Positions 44,837-57,300 of a stretch of DNA of 64,000 nucleotides are shown piece after piece. The notes under the pieces are model-generated. The model was not told the DNA's origin. It ran no database searches and worked only from the letters and a program-made list of their open reading frames with translations. This stretch comes from Diaporthe sp. PMI_573 (Eukaryota; Ascomycota; Sordariomycetes; Diaporthales; Diaporthaceae). Positions within the stretch are counted from its first letter, which is position 1; every line of letters starts with the position of its first letter. The translations under genes were made by a program, and so were the position numbers. The stretch lies in the NCBI GenBank assembly GCA_021399435.1, contig JAJTUP010000146.1:1-64000 (forward strand). Reading direction: 5' to 3'.

Positions 44837-46688
44837 ATGAGTCCAACTATGAGCATAGACACGGACGACCAGAAAAACGGCATCGAGAAGACCGATGCCC
44901 TCGGGGCCATGCATCACGAGGAGCCTCCGCAGCCCGTTATTGCTCAGGGCAATGCCGTCAATCCTTTCCTGTGAGTAGGCCCCGTGCAGCTTGATCGTCC
45001 TCAATAAGCTTCCTCCTGTTACTCTTCCATCTGCCGTCTGCTGCGTCTAGACTATTTCAACCGGCTGACTTGGAGTGTCTCTCCTCGTACAGTATCTTCG
45101 CCTGCGTAACTTTCGCCGCCGCCTCATTTCTGTTCGGATACGACGACAAGGTTATCTCACCAATCATCGCCCTGAAGCCATTTGTAAGTATCTGTGGTGG
45201 TGTCAATACAGGCGGACACGGGGTATGAGGCTGACCTCGTCTGTTACTCTCCTGCAGGTCGAGAAATTCCAGGGAGTCAACGAAGCAACAGGCGAGTTCG
45301 TCTTCACGGCTCGGAACCAGTCGCTGCTCCTCTCAATCCCTCTGGTCGGGTCCATTATTGGCGCCCTCTTCGCATACCCCCTGAACAACTATCTCGGCCG
45401 AAAATGGCCTCTCCTCATCGCCTACATCATCTCGGTCGGCGGCACCCTCCTGCAGATCTTCGCCCCGAACCTGGGCGCCTTTGTCGGCGGCCGTTCCATC
45501 GTCGCCATCTCCATGGGCATTGCCAACGCAACCGCGCCCCTCTACCTTTCCGAGGTCGTCCCCGTCGCCATCCGTGGCCGTGTCGTCGCCTGTATCAACA
45601 TCATGAACCTGCTCTCTGGCGTCGTGGCGACCTGTGTCGTCTTCGCCACGAGCACCCGCGATGACAAGCTGTCCTACGAGGTTCCCCTGGCCGTCCAGTG
45701 CGCCCTGCCCGCCCTGCTCATCCCGCCCACCCTCATCCTACCCGAGTCCCCCCAGTGGCTCATCGGCAAGGATAGGTTCGACCAGGCCCTCTCCGCTCTT
45801 CGCAAGCTCCGCGGCAACTCGGACGCCGAGGTCGCTGATGAGCTGCGCGTCATGAAGCTCTGCCAGGACAGCGAGCGCTCCCTCACCGACGACGTGTCCT
45901 TCTGGAACATCTTCGACCGCCAGAACATCAAGCGCACCATCACCGCCGGCTCCTTCTTCTCATTCAACCAGATCTCCGGCGTATTCCTCTCCACCACCTA
46001 CGCCACCGTCTTCCTGCAGGACATCAACGTCGCCTCGCCATTCGCCCTCACCATCATCGCCGCATGCTGCACCCTTGCCGGCTGCTGCATTGCCCCGCTG
46101 GTCATCGAGAGGCTCGGCCGTCGCCCGCTCGCCATGGGAGGCATGAGCATGCTCTTCATCCTCGACGTCATTGCCGGTGGTCTGGCCTTCCGCATCTCGG
46201 AGCCCTCCTACGCCATCGGAGTTGCCGCCTGCTCCTTCATGTTCAACTTCTTCTGGGGCGCCTCCTTCTACTCCTTGTCCAACGTCATGCCCTCCGAGAT
46301 CCCCACCACGAAGTTGCGAAGCTACACTATGTCCTACACCATCGCCTGGGCCCAGACCACCGCCGTCATCACGACCGTCGTTGTGCCCCAAATCACTGCT
46401 GCAGATGGAGCTGGTCTCGGTGCCAAGACATACCTCGTAAGTTCAGCCCCTCTCTCGTGTCTGCCCCTGCTGGCTTCTGTTTATGGTTTTCTGACTGCGT
46501 CATCTTCACAGGTCTTTGCCGGATGTATGCTGGGAGTCATCACCTTTGTCTACTTCCTGCTTCCCGAGACGAGAGGCAGGACTTTCGCCGAGATTGACGA
46601 GATGTACGACGCCAAGATCCCAATGTGGAAGTGGAGGAAATACGAGACATCTACGACCGCGAAGACGGCCAAGAAGATCGAGATTTAG
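44837..46688 (+). CDS. MFS sugar transporter (526 aa, four exons)
   Basis: Proton-linked sugar uptake across the plasma membrane. Exons 44837-44970, 45093-45183, 45258-46436 and 46512-46688, in frame throughout. A polar N-terminal tail (about 45 residues) leads into TM1 (FACVTFAAASFLFGYDD). Family signatures are NYLGRKWP between TM2 and TM3, PLYLSEVVPVAIRGR after TM4, PESPQWLIGKDRFDQAL in the central loop and PETRGRTFAEIDEMYD after TM12. Length and motifs fit the fungal hexose/disaccharide porter family. The head-to-head Zn2Cys6 gene and the neighbouring GH32 suggest sucrose, maltose-like or fructan-derived sugar as substrate, which is inference. Confidence 0.9.
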
Positions 46689-48305
46689 ATTTGAGGTGTA
46701 CGATAATAGGAAAAGATCACGGTGTATCTATATGATGTACAATGAAGAGACGAGGATACCCACCCAATCGCATAAAGGAAGCTTTGCATCTTGTTTTCGC
46801 TATCTTGATCGCGCGAAAATTTCTGTATAATTGATTGCAACATAGCGGTATGAGCACCCGGCGGTCGGCCATCCGAATGCCAAGCCTTGATATTCATCTC
46901 CCAAGACATTTACTTCTAATTTCTCCCTTGTACAAGGAATCGTTTAATGCACAGTATAGTCGTTTCTAGGAGATATGGATTTCTCGTAAATTGAGACGGC
47001 AATTCTTGGAAACTTATGGTTGGCTTCCCAGTTCTTTCCGATCCACGTGAGCTGTGGAACCCAGGAAGATACTGGAGAAAGCGTTGTATTCCTCGAGGAA
47101 AAGAGCGCCAGCCACTTCGACCAGAGTAACCCTCTCTCAAAAGATGCCAGACTTTTGCGATTTGAGAGGTAGATTATCTCCACTTTTCTGTGTCTGTGTT
47201 GCACGATCATGCAGTGGTCGAAGCAGCACAATATATGCTTCGACCAATCATATTGAGAATCATCCACGGCAGAATGATATCCAATCGCATTTTGTCGAGA
47301 TTCACTAGCACTGAGAGCAGTCGTTGACTCATAGAAGGGCATGACACAGACGTTGCATTTGGGCGCTGACTGCTAGGATAATTCAGCTATTTTGTACGTC
47401 TTCACGCGACTGTCAATCTTGTTCGGTCGTTGTATCATGGAATATCTCCCTGCTGAGCGCGATGCAAAGCAGGACAGTGTGTAGCAAGCAGCCTTCGGGG
47501 GCGAGTCCCACCGCCAACTTTCAGTGTCAACTGCATTCTGCGCAAACAATTTCAACTCAATGCCCAACAACTCCCTCCATGCCGCACAGCTCAGCCCTTG
47601 ATCCCAACCCACAAATAATCTTATTTCTGGTGTGCGGTCCGAAAATTGCCTTCGTTAAGGCTCACATGCTGAATTCAGGCGTTGGCAGTTGACGTTGCAG
47701 AACACCTAGCCCTTCTCCTTTTCTCATTATTTTTCTTTCCGTAGGGGTGGGGGTGGGGGCTGGTTGTCGAATCTGTAAGAGCACACATACTTTACGGCCG
47801 CTTTTTCAGTGACCAGTCCTAAGCACTGGTGCTACCTTTACTAACGTATTCAATAGTGCCCCGTACGTGCCGCAGAATGATCAGCAAGTATCCATCAAAG
47901 TAGCGGGTCACTCTGATCGCGGGGTTGCAACACAATTTAGTTATTGCTTCGGTCTCATTGATGAAAGAACAAGTAGTCTATCTATATTATATATTCAGGG
48001 GTTTGTGTTCGACAGGTGATAACAAAGGAGAGCAGTCATAACAAAAGCGATGGTTCCCGGACCAGTTCCCAGATGAAAAAATGACAATGCAAGATAAATG
48101 GGTCCCGATCCCACCTTGCCACATCCCAACGCCACAACGCCTCGCTTTCAAGCACTTACACACCCACCCGCCTCTTCAGGAACATCCCCATGCCGCCTCA
48201 TTAAAAATTCCGACCAACTTTCCTGATTCGAAAAGAAATATACAGCCCACCCACCCTCACCACTCGGACCTAGAGAGATCAAGTAGTAAAAAGACAGGTG
48301 GCTGA
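46689..48305. other. Convergent intergenic region, no gene seen
   Basis: About 1.6 kb between the transporter and PKS-NRPS stops. Only short shadow frames are present, plus a G-rich tract near 47743-47760. Confidence 0.55.
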
Positions 48306-51300
48306 CTACCTCCTGACCATAACCATTTCTCCCGCCTCCTCGTCGCCCACAACGGCGCTGTCCTGACTCGCGATGTGCCATCTCAAGCCTTCAAGTTTCG
48401 CCCGTCCAATCCACTTGTGGGCCGGCAGCGTGCCGAACTGGTCCTTGTAGCCGGACTGCTCGACCATGGGGAGCACGTCTGTCATTTCGACCCTCATCTC
48501 GCAGCGGTGGTGGACATATAGTGCGGAGTTCCCACCTGCTGTTGGACCAGAGGTGACAGAATCGATGCTGGCACTGGCGATCCGTTGAGCGAGGTGTTCC
48601 ACCTGGATGAGGTCAAAGGCGCCCTCCCAGCCCGATTGCGACGGAAGGAGTTGTAACTTCTTGGTGATCTCCTTGAACTGGCCAACGAGATCCTCAAACA
48701 TGGCCTCCGTCGGCTCGGCGCCGTTCCCAGCGGGGACGACACGGTGGATGGTGACGGGCACCCCGAGTTGGGACGATGCTGTCTCGAGGTGCTTTTCGCT
48801 GGCCCACTTGGAGGACACGTAGCCTTCCGATCCATCCTTTGGGGGCTGCGCTACAACAGGAGTCGCGGCGTGTGTGATAGCGTCATTGTTCCCTTGCTCA
48901 TCGGCATCGAGGTTGAGCACACCACCAGAAGAGATGAAGTGTATCGGTATCTTGCGGGAAGCTGCGAGTCGTACGATGTTGCGTGTGGAGGTGTAGTTGG
49001 ACCCCTTTAGAAGCTGGAAATAGTCGAAGAAGGACCGGTTAGCTCCGCTGTGCACTATTATATCAACCTCCTCCGCGAGCTGTTTGAAGTCGGCCTCGGA
49101 CATTCCGAAGAAAGGCTCCGACATCTCGCCTGGGTGGACGGTAATCTTCGGCCCTGAAGGTGCATCGCGAGTGGGTTTGTCGCGGACGGCGACACAATGA
49201 ATTTGAGCGACGCGCTCGTCTGCTGCGAGGCTGTTCAAGATATGCTTGCCCAAGAACCCTGTTGTGCCCGTCATCAAGATTGTCGCACCACCACCAGCCT
49301 TTCTGACAGCATGTTGAATGCTGCCATCCGCCTGATCAAGAAGGTCTTGATCGATGGCTGTCTCATCTTCCCAGTCAATGGTCTGATCCAGCTTCTCTGC
49401 CGAAGCGATCTTCGCAGCCATGGCGCCAAGCGTGTTGTTCTCGAACAATTCGACCAGTGACAAGGCGGCAGCGAAGCGCGTGCGGATCATGATCTGCAGT
49501 TTCACAAGCAGCAATGAGTTGCCGCCAACCTCGAAGAAGCTGGTCGTGTCGCTGACGGAAACCAGCTTCATAATTTCCTTGGGCACAGTGTCGCTCCACA
49601 AAGATCTGAGAGCAGTCTCCGTCTCAGTCAGAGTAAAACTTGTCTTGCCGTCCGAGGCAGTCGGAAGTGGTATCTCGCTGACGGCCCGACGGTCTGTCTT
49701 GCCGTGAGCGTTGAGCGGGATCGAGTCTATGGGGATAAGCATGTTGGGTATCATGTAGAGTGGCAGGGGCAGTTTGTATCGGAGGTCGCGCAGGAACTGA
49801 CTGCCATCCTCGGGTTGGGCGCCTGGAGCGAACTCGACGTGTCCTACCAAGAGCTCGTTGCGAACGGAGACGACAGCCCGGTGGATGACGCCAGAAGCAG
49901 CCTGGACGACGGAGCTTTCGATGTCCTCAAGCTCGATGCGGATGCCACGCAGCTTGATCTGGGTGTCCCCACTGATTCGTCCTTGGAACATGACGACCCC
50001 ATCCTCTCGGAGACGACCGAAGTCTCCCGTGCGATAGACCATTCTCCCATCTCTGGCGGCGAACTCGGCGGCGGCAAAGTAATTGGGCAGAAACTTGCTG
50101 CTGCTCAACTTTTCGTTGTTCAAGTAACCCTTGGCAACGCTGGGGCCGCCGATGACGATCTCCCCGGAAACACCGACCGGAACAGGATCAAGGTTGCGGT
50201 CAACAATGTACACCGAATAATTTGGAAGCGGGACGCCGACGGGGATCTCGGGTGAAGTCGTCTGGGTGAGTGCGCCGCCGTAAGGTATCTCAATCTTCGT
50301 GCACGTGATGGTCTCTCCGGGGCCATAAGAATTGTACAGCTTAAGACATGGGAGACGGAGCTCTTCAATCCCTTGTCGAAGCGCATTTGTCATGATCTCA
50401 CCCCCTCCCCAGGCGAACCTCCATTGCGAAGCCGTCTTGAGATACTCCGATCCATAGGACAACCAGCTCGTGTACTCAGAGGGCGTCGCCCGAGTGTAGG
50501 TGATATCCTCGTTCAGGATGATCTTGGCAATCTCGACAGGGTCACCTCGACTGGCCTTGGGGACGATATAGACGGAGCCGCCATTGACCAGCCCGCAGAG
50601 GATCTGGTCAAGAGAAAAGTCGAACGTGTATGCACTCTGCTGGAGGACCTTCTCCCGGCCGATATTGTACTGCTTTGTCAAGCCGAAAATGGTGTTCTTG
50701 AAAGCCGAGTGACGCAAGATGATGCCTTTGGGCACGCCAGTCGAGCCACTGGTGTAGAGAACGACCGCGTCTGACTCGAGTCGTGCTCTGCTGGCGTAGA
50801 TATTGGTGCAAAAAGCGAGTTGCGAGACGTTGATCACCTTGGCCTTCGACTTAAGCTCAGGGACCATTTCTTCGGTGGCGTCGTGGCACAGGATAGCAGT
50901 CGGCTTAGCAGAGCCAGCGACGACCGCCAGCCGGGACAGGGAGCTTCTCAGGTCCATTGGAACGTATGTGCCCCCTGCGTGCCAGATTCCAAGCAGAGAG
51001 CAAACCCATTCGGTGGTAGGCTCCTGGAAGACAGCCACTCGGGACCCTGATTTCACACCAGCCTTGGTGAGAGCCTGACTGATGGAATTGATGCGCTGCT
51101 GCATGGTTGAGTAGTTCAACTCGTTACCAACCCCGTCCTTGACTGCAATGCTCTCTGGATGTTGAGCTGCTACCGCCATGATGCGGTGAGAGAGGGTCTC
51201 AGGCCAATCTGGTGCCAATTCCGGTCCACGTCCAAGGATCTTGGCGCCCTCGATGTCCTCTCCGCTCCATAGCGGTACCTCATCGACCTTAGTGTCGAAG

Positions 51301-54300
51301 TTCGTGGCGAATGCCTTGACGAGTCGCATGTAGCTGTCGAACAGCATCTCGGTGGCCGATTTGGAGTAGAGATATCTTTGCATCCTGAAGGTGACGTGCA
51401 TCGAGGCACCAGCGACCTCGTTTACATCAACAACCAGGTCATAGCCATTGCGTCCCACCGAGTGTGTTCCCACAGCCTCGCCCCCAAGGAGCTTTGGCTG
51501 CTCGGCATTGATCTGACGGTAGTCCATGAATACCTGGAACAGCGGGCTGTGGCTCGCTGAGCGTGGTATGTCCAGCGTCTCGAGGAGTACGTCAAAGGGA
51601 AGCTTAGAGTTAGCCAGTGCAGAGTACGCCTTGTTGCGTGCCTCGATGACGGAGTCCTTGAAGACCTCCCCCTTGGCTGACTTGAAGCGAAGAGGAAGGA
51701 GGTTCAGCAGGAAGCCAACGGTGCCGGTGACAGTGGCATCGGCACGGTTGGCGTCGGCGACCCCGATGACGAGGTCGTCCGTGTCGAGATGGCGGAACAA
51801 AAAGACCTTGAGCACTGCCAGGAAGAAGTGGAAAGTGGTGATCTTGTGGCGCTTGCACTGCATCTTGATTTGCCGGACGAGGCGAGCATCGAGTTCGCAG
51901 TCGGCTGGCTCGAAGTTGTAGTTTGTTTGGTTCCCTGTCGCGCAATTCTGTTAGTGGTGGAACGCATGATGCTAAAGACATAGAGGGCGGCTCCAAACTC
52001 ACGTCTCTTGCTCCCATGAGCTACCGGGAACAACGGTAATGGCTCCGGGAAATCAGGATATTCCCCTCTCCAGAATCGCATTTCCCCGTCCATCCTCCCC
52101 TCTTCCACGGCTCTCCTCTGCCTCTCGGCAAAGTCACTGAATTGACAGGTCACAGGCGGCAGTGCTTCGCCATCGTACATTTTGTTGATCTCTGAGAGAA
52201 GAATATTGAATGAAAACCCATCGATCGAAATATGGTGGAACCCAAAGATCAGGTAGTGTGTCGTGTCAGACAGGGAAAGCAGCTTGATGCGAATCGACTC
52301 GCCGCGGTCGAGTCTGAAAATGTACTTCATCAACTCGTCTGTCTCCCTTTCCACCTCGTCTTCGTTTGTGATACGCCGTTTCTCCAATCGCAGGGGGCTG
52401 TCCTCCTCGGCAAGAACCCCTTGGGTTGGCTCGTTCAGTCGGCCGGGGTCGGAAAAGAAGGCCGTGCGGAAGGCCTCATGGCGGTGACCTAAGCTGGCGA
52501 TGGCCCGCTCGGCGTCATGTTCTCGGATGCGCCCGGTGAATTGAAGTCGGCAGGTGAGATTAAATGTGGTAGGGTCCTCTAGATACCGCATCAGAAACCA
52601 GAATCGAGAAGAGGCATAGGACATCTTTGTAGTCCGGGAAAATACCAACTTTGTCTCAGGAATTTCCACTTTCACCTCTTCTGCTTCATCTGATGCCTTG
52701 ATGGGCTCTGAGTCAGTCATCGAGGTTTGAGTGTCCTTAACCGTAGCCACTGCCTCGACTTGCGGCTTCGCATCCTCGCTTTCATCATCCGACAGGTGAG
52801 TCTCGGGGGTCTCAGCGCCCGAGCTCAAGCCATCGCGGCTAGAGACAAGAGACTCGGATCGAGTGGTCTCCTCCAGTGGCGATGGCAGTGGGCTCTCAGC
52901 TACCTCTTCGAGAACTGTTGCCTTTGCTGTCTCTGCTTTTTGCTCCTCTCTTGGCAAATCTTGCACGGCAGTCTCCTGCGCAGCTTGCTCTTGTTCCTCT
53001 TCTGCTGCTGCCGCCTCATCAGGAGCTTCACTCTCGCTCGCTGGCCCATCGGACCCGGCAGGTGCCTGGACAGCAACCCAAGAGCCAGCGTCAGAATGAT
53101 CCGAAGAATCATCCACACGATCCTCATTAGGAGCCGGGCGATCCGAGGGCCCCAGATTCGCCTCCGTATCGGTAGCTTGCGTCGCCTCGCTGGAGTCACG
53201 AAAGGACTTGTCGGCCTCAGCCGAAGCTGATGCAGTAGCGGGTTCCTCCTTCTTCTCATCCCCAGCGGCCTCGGTAGGGGCTGCCTTGACGACATTGGGG
53301 ATGAGGTCTGGAGACAAACGCTTGACGGCATCTTCGACCAGGTCAGCGACGGTAGCGCCGCCCAGTATTTTGAGCACGGGCATGTCGAGGTCGAGCTCTT
53401 TGGTAAACCAGGTTCGCATGTCAACAGCGAGAAGCGAGTCGACACCAAGCTCGACGATGGTCGTTTCGGGAGTGATTCCCTGCTCTTCAGGAGCCATATT
53501 CAGCCTCTGATACAGAGTCATGAGAAGCCCATCTGGTATTCAAATCGGATTAGTAGGCGCTTGCATTGAAACGGTGTTTTTGCCATAAACCTACCCAGCA
53601 ATAGCTCATAAACATCTTCCTCTTTGGTCAACTCCTTCAACTTGTTTCTGACACTGATCGTGCCCTTACCTGCACCGCCGGTATTTTGCTCCTGGGGTTT
53701 GACCAATCTCAACCACGCGAACCGGGGTACATTGATCCACGCGGGCGGACTGTCATTGTTCTCGATGTCAATTTGCTGCAGACCGGCCGTGATCTCTGGG
53801 TTGCGGCCAGATTCGGGGCGGCCGGCCATAACGGCCTCGGAGAAGAATTGGTAGAACTCCCACTCGTTGATGTTAGCGTATCCGACAGATCGGAGTCTCT
53901 CGAGCTTGCTTGGGTCACGGTTGAGGTATCCCAGACCCACAATGCCGGGCATGTTGATGACCGAACCGACGAGGCCACGCTGACGACGTCCAGCAATGAG
54001 CGAGCACATGAACGCATTGGCTGCTGCATAGGCAGTCTGGCCCATATTGCCCGAGACAGAAGCTAGCGACGAAAAGCACATGAAAAAGTCGAGATCGTTG
54101 TCCGTGAAGATCTCGTCCAAGAATCGAGTACCGTCTACTTTAGGTCTCAGAGTCTCAAGGAACACCTCGTGGCTCTGATTGGCAAACAGACTGTCCTTGA
54201 GGATCATGGCACCGTTGGCAACACCACCGATTGGTGGCATTTCCTTCTCGATCTGCTTGACGACAGCTCGGATAGACTCCCGAGATGTGACATCCATGGC

Positions 54301-57300
54301 GTACGTTTTGACGTTGGCACCTTCGGCTTCGACGAGTTCCAACCATGCTTGGTCAATCTTGGGGTTTCGTGAGGACAAGGCAAGGTGACGAGCACCGCGC
54401 TCCACCATCCAGCGGGTGAGAGCAAGGCCGACTTCTCCGGTGAGACCAATCATGAAGTATGTGCGGTCGGTGCGGAATTTGATAGACTCCTCAGCAGGAA
54501 GGACGCGCACGGCCACTGACTCGTCTCTCTTCCAGTCGACGATGCGCAGGCCCTGGCGGTAAACAGTTTTGCCCGATATGGCAGACAGCGCGACGCTCTC
54601 CGTGAAAAGCTGGCTGTTCCGACTCTTCACCAGGACTTGGGCATTGTTCACTGCAAGCTTCAGTGTCTGTGCAACGACCTCAGAATCGTATACCCGAGCC
54701 ACAAATGCACGAGCGCTGTACAAGTCCGCGCCGCTCCTAGGTATGCAACCGAGGGGCAGGTGCTTTCTGATACGCGCCCCGACGCCCATAGACTCCTTGC
54801 TCTCGGCGAGGTCGACGAAGAAAGAGGCATCTTTTGGAAGAGATTGAGAGAGGACACGGTCGGGGATCGAAGGGTGGAAATGTTTTACGCCGGGGCAGGG
54901 GCTGGCCAATGTGGAGGTGAAGGTTATCTTCTTGCCAGAAGCCTCGGACATCCGCTTGAGAACGTGAGCAATGGTGGCATTGGGCTCATGGGCGAGGATG
55001 GACTGGCTGTTTGAGCTGAGTGAGAGGATAGAATCCGCCAGTAGCTCTGCGGTAGTAGCGACAAGCATGGCCTCTTCGTTGATTTCCTCATGCTCTGCGA
55101 CCCAGGCCATTGGCACAGAAACGACTGATCGATTCGTTTCAGAGAGCGTAACAACCTTCTTCCCGGTCTTGGTGGTTCCAGCGACGATGTAAAGGCAGCC
55201 AAGGCCGGCGACAGAGACAGCGCAGAGAAGTGACTTGCTGACCTGGACGGTGACGGTCTCATCAGCCGTGGCCTCCGTTTTCACGCAGTCCAGCAGGTCG
55301 TAAGAAGAGCCAGAGCTCTTGATTTCGATGACCGCGTTGGAGGGCGTAACATCTTTGGTGATTAGTCGCCTCTCGGAATTCAGGCGTGTGTTGATGTCGG
55401 TGGCGGGCAGGTATCGGGGGATGAGCATGGTACCGTTGTCGAATGATATCTCTCGCTCCAAAGTCCAGAGTGGCTCGTAGCTCTTTGCGAGCCCTTTGCC
55501 CCATGCATCCGAGATCTGCAGGCGCAGGAGATGCTGGGCGATAATCTCGGTATTGGGCTTCTCGCTGGCATCAAAATTGAGGAACTGCAGACGAAGTGAG
55601 GGCATCTCGCCGATCAAGCAGCGACCCGTGCCTACCATCATGTTCATATAGGGCTCCTCGCCACGACTGCCGACGGTCACCCATAGCATGTTGCGCGAGT
55701 GGTCGCACAGGCGGACGATGGCTCGGAACTTCTCCAGGCTGAAGTCTTTGAAGAGCAACTCGTCGAGCTCCATCAAGCTGAGGATGGTGGGCTGGGAGTT
55801 GATAGTCTCCTCATCAATATCGAGAAGACTCTCAATGTTCTGAATCTCGGTAAAGAATGGCCCAAGAGAGGTGGTCAGACTCCGCACCAGACGAGAAGTC
55901 TGGACCTTTTGACCGCCGAGGATTAGCAGCTTGTCGGTGAAGGTCGTCTTGCCGCTGAAAGCCATGGGCTCGCGGATCATATCCATCTGCTTGTCGACCG
56001 CCTGCGAGACCATAACACTGAAGGGAACAAGGTAGACTTTCTCCTCGGGAGTGGCAGTATCGACTCCGGAAAAGCCGCTCTTGTGGAGGACCGTGTCCCA
56101 GTCCTTCTGCCCAACCAAGGGAGAGTAGACACGCCCATCTTCTCGACCAGCCCACCAACCCGGAAGGCCGCAAAACCCGAAGCCGATCCGGAGTGGCTTG
56201 TTATTGGTGACCTCAAGCAGACACAAGTATCCGCCAGGGCGGAGCAGCTTTCGGATGTTCTTCAGGGTAGTCTCCAAATGGGCTGTAGCATGAATGACGT
56301 TACCCGCAATGATCAGATCATAAGTTCCCTCTTCGAAACCTTGCTCCTTGATGTCTTTCTCGGCATCCAGTGTCTTGAAGATCATTTTCTCCGAATCTGA
56401 CTTGAACATCTCCTTGGCCTCCTCAAAAAAGGCAGCAGATATATCAGTATAAGTGTACGTCGCGAAGCCGTCATTGAGGCACTCCAGCGTGGCGGCTGTG
56501 GAGGAGCCGGTTCCAGCACCAATTTCCAGGATTCTCATATTGTGATGGCGATGCGAGATCTGTTTGACGAGTTTTCCAAGGTACATGTTGTACTCTTTGT
56601 AGCCATAGTGCCCAAAGTAGAACTCACTCAACTTGTCGTCCTTGCGGAATTCATCGAGCATGGACAACTCGCCACGGACGAAGGGCACAAGCATCTCGCC
56701 AATGAATACCAGTGTATGGAAGTGAGGGTGGATCCTGGACCAATGGTCAAAGTCGTCCTTGATCTCATCCCAGGTATCATCCAGCCACTCCTTCTTGCAG
56801 GTTGCGTGCTTGCCGCCCAACGCAGTCTCATGGACAAATTGGGCCCAATTGAGGACACATAGCTGGTGCCAGTCACACTTCTCGCGTTGTTCGGGGGTGA
56901 TTGCTCGGTACAGCTGGTTCAGATAGTAGAAGCACATGCGCTCGCAAAGAGCGGCTCCCTCGTCCTCATCCTCTGTAAGAGCCCACTCGCTCCATCCCAG
57001 GGTGCCGTCGGGCTGTGCGATATCCCATAGTGTCTCGGCAAAGGTTTGTCTGTCGTCGGCGGCAGTGGGCTGTGTGAGAGGCGTGACGTGGAGACCTTCA
57101 ACGTAGATGGCCGCGTTCTTCCCGTCCTCAGCGTAGATATCCACGTCGCCGGTCATGCCATTCTCAGACAGGGAAAGGGTCGCGTCGAACGGCATGGGGA
57201 TCTCGACTCCAGAGGTAGACTGGCAGACGTCAGGGTTCACAGCGATGCGGCTGATCAGCGTCGGGACGTGCAAAGTCCACAAGCGCCCGTCGCCAGGGGC

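Noticed and set aside
45960..46391. Gly/Asp-rich antisense frame in the sugar transporter gene
   Set aside because: It is the reverse shadow of a GC-rich coding exon; the sense strand carries the transporter motifs.
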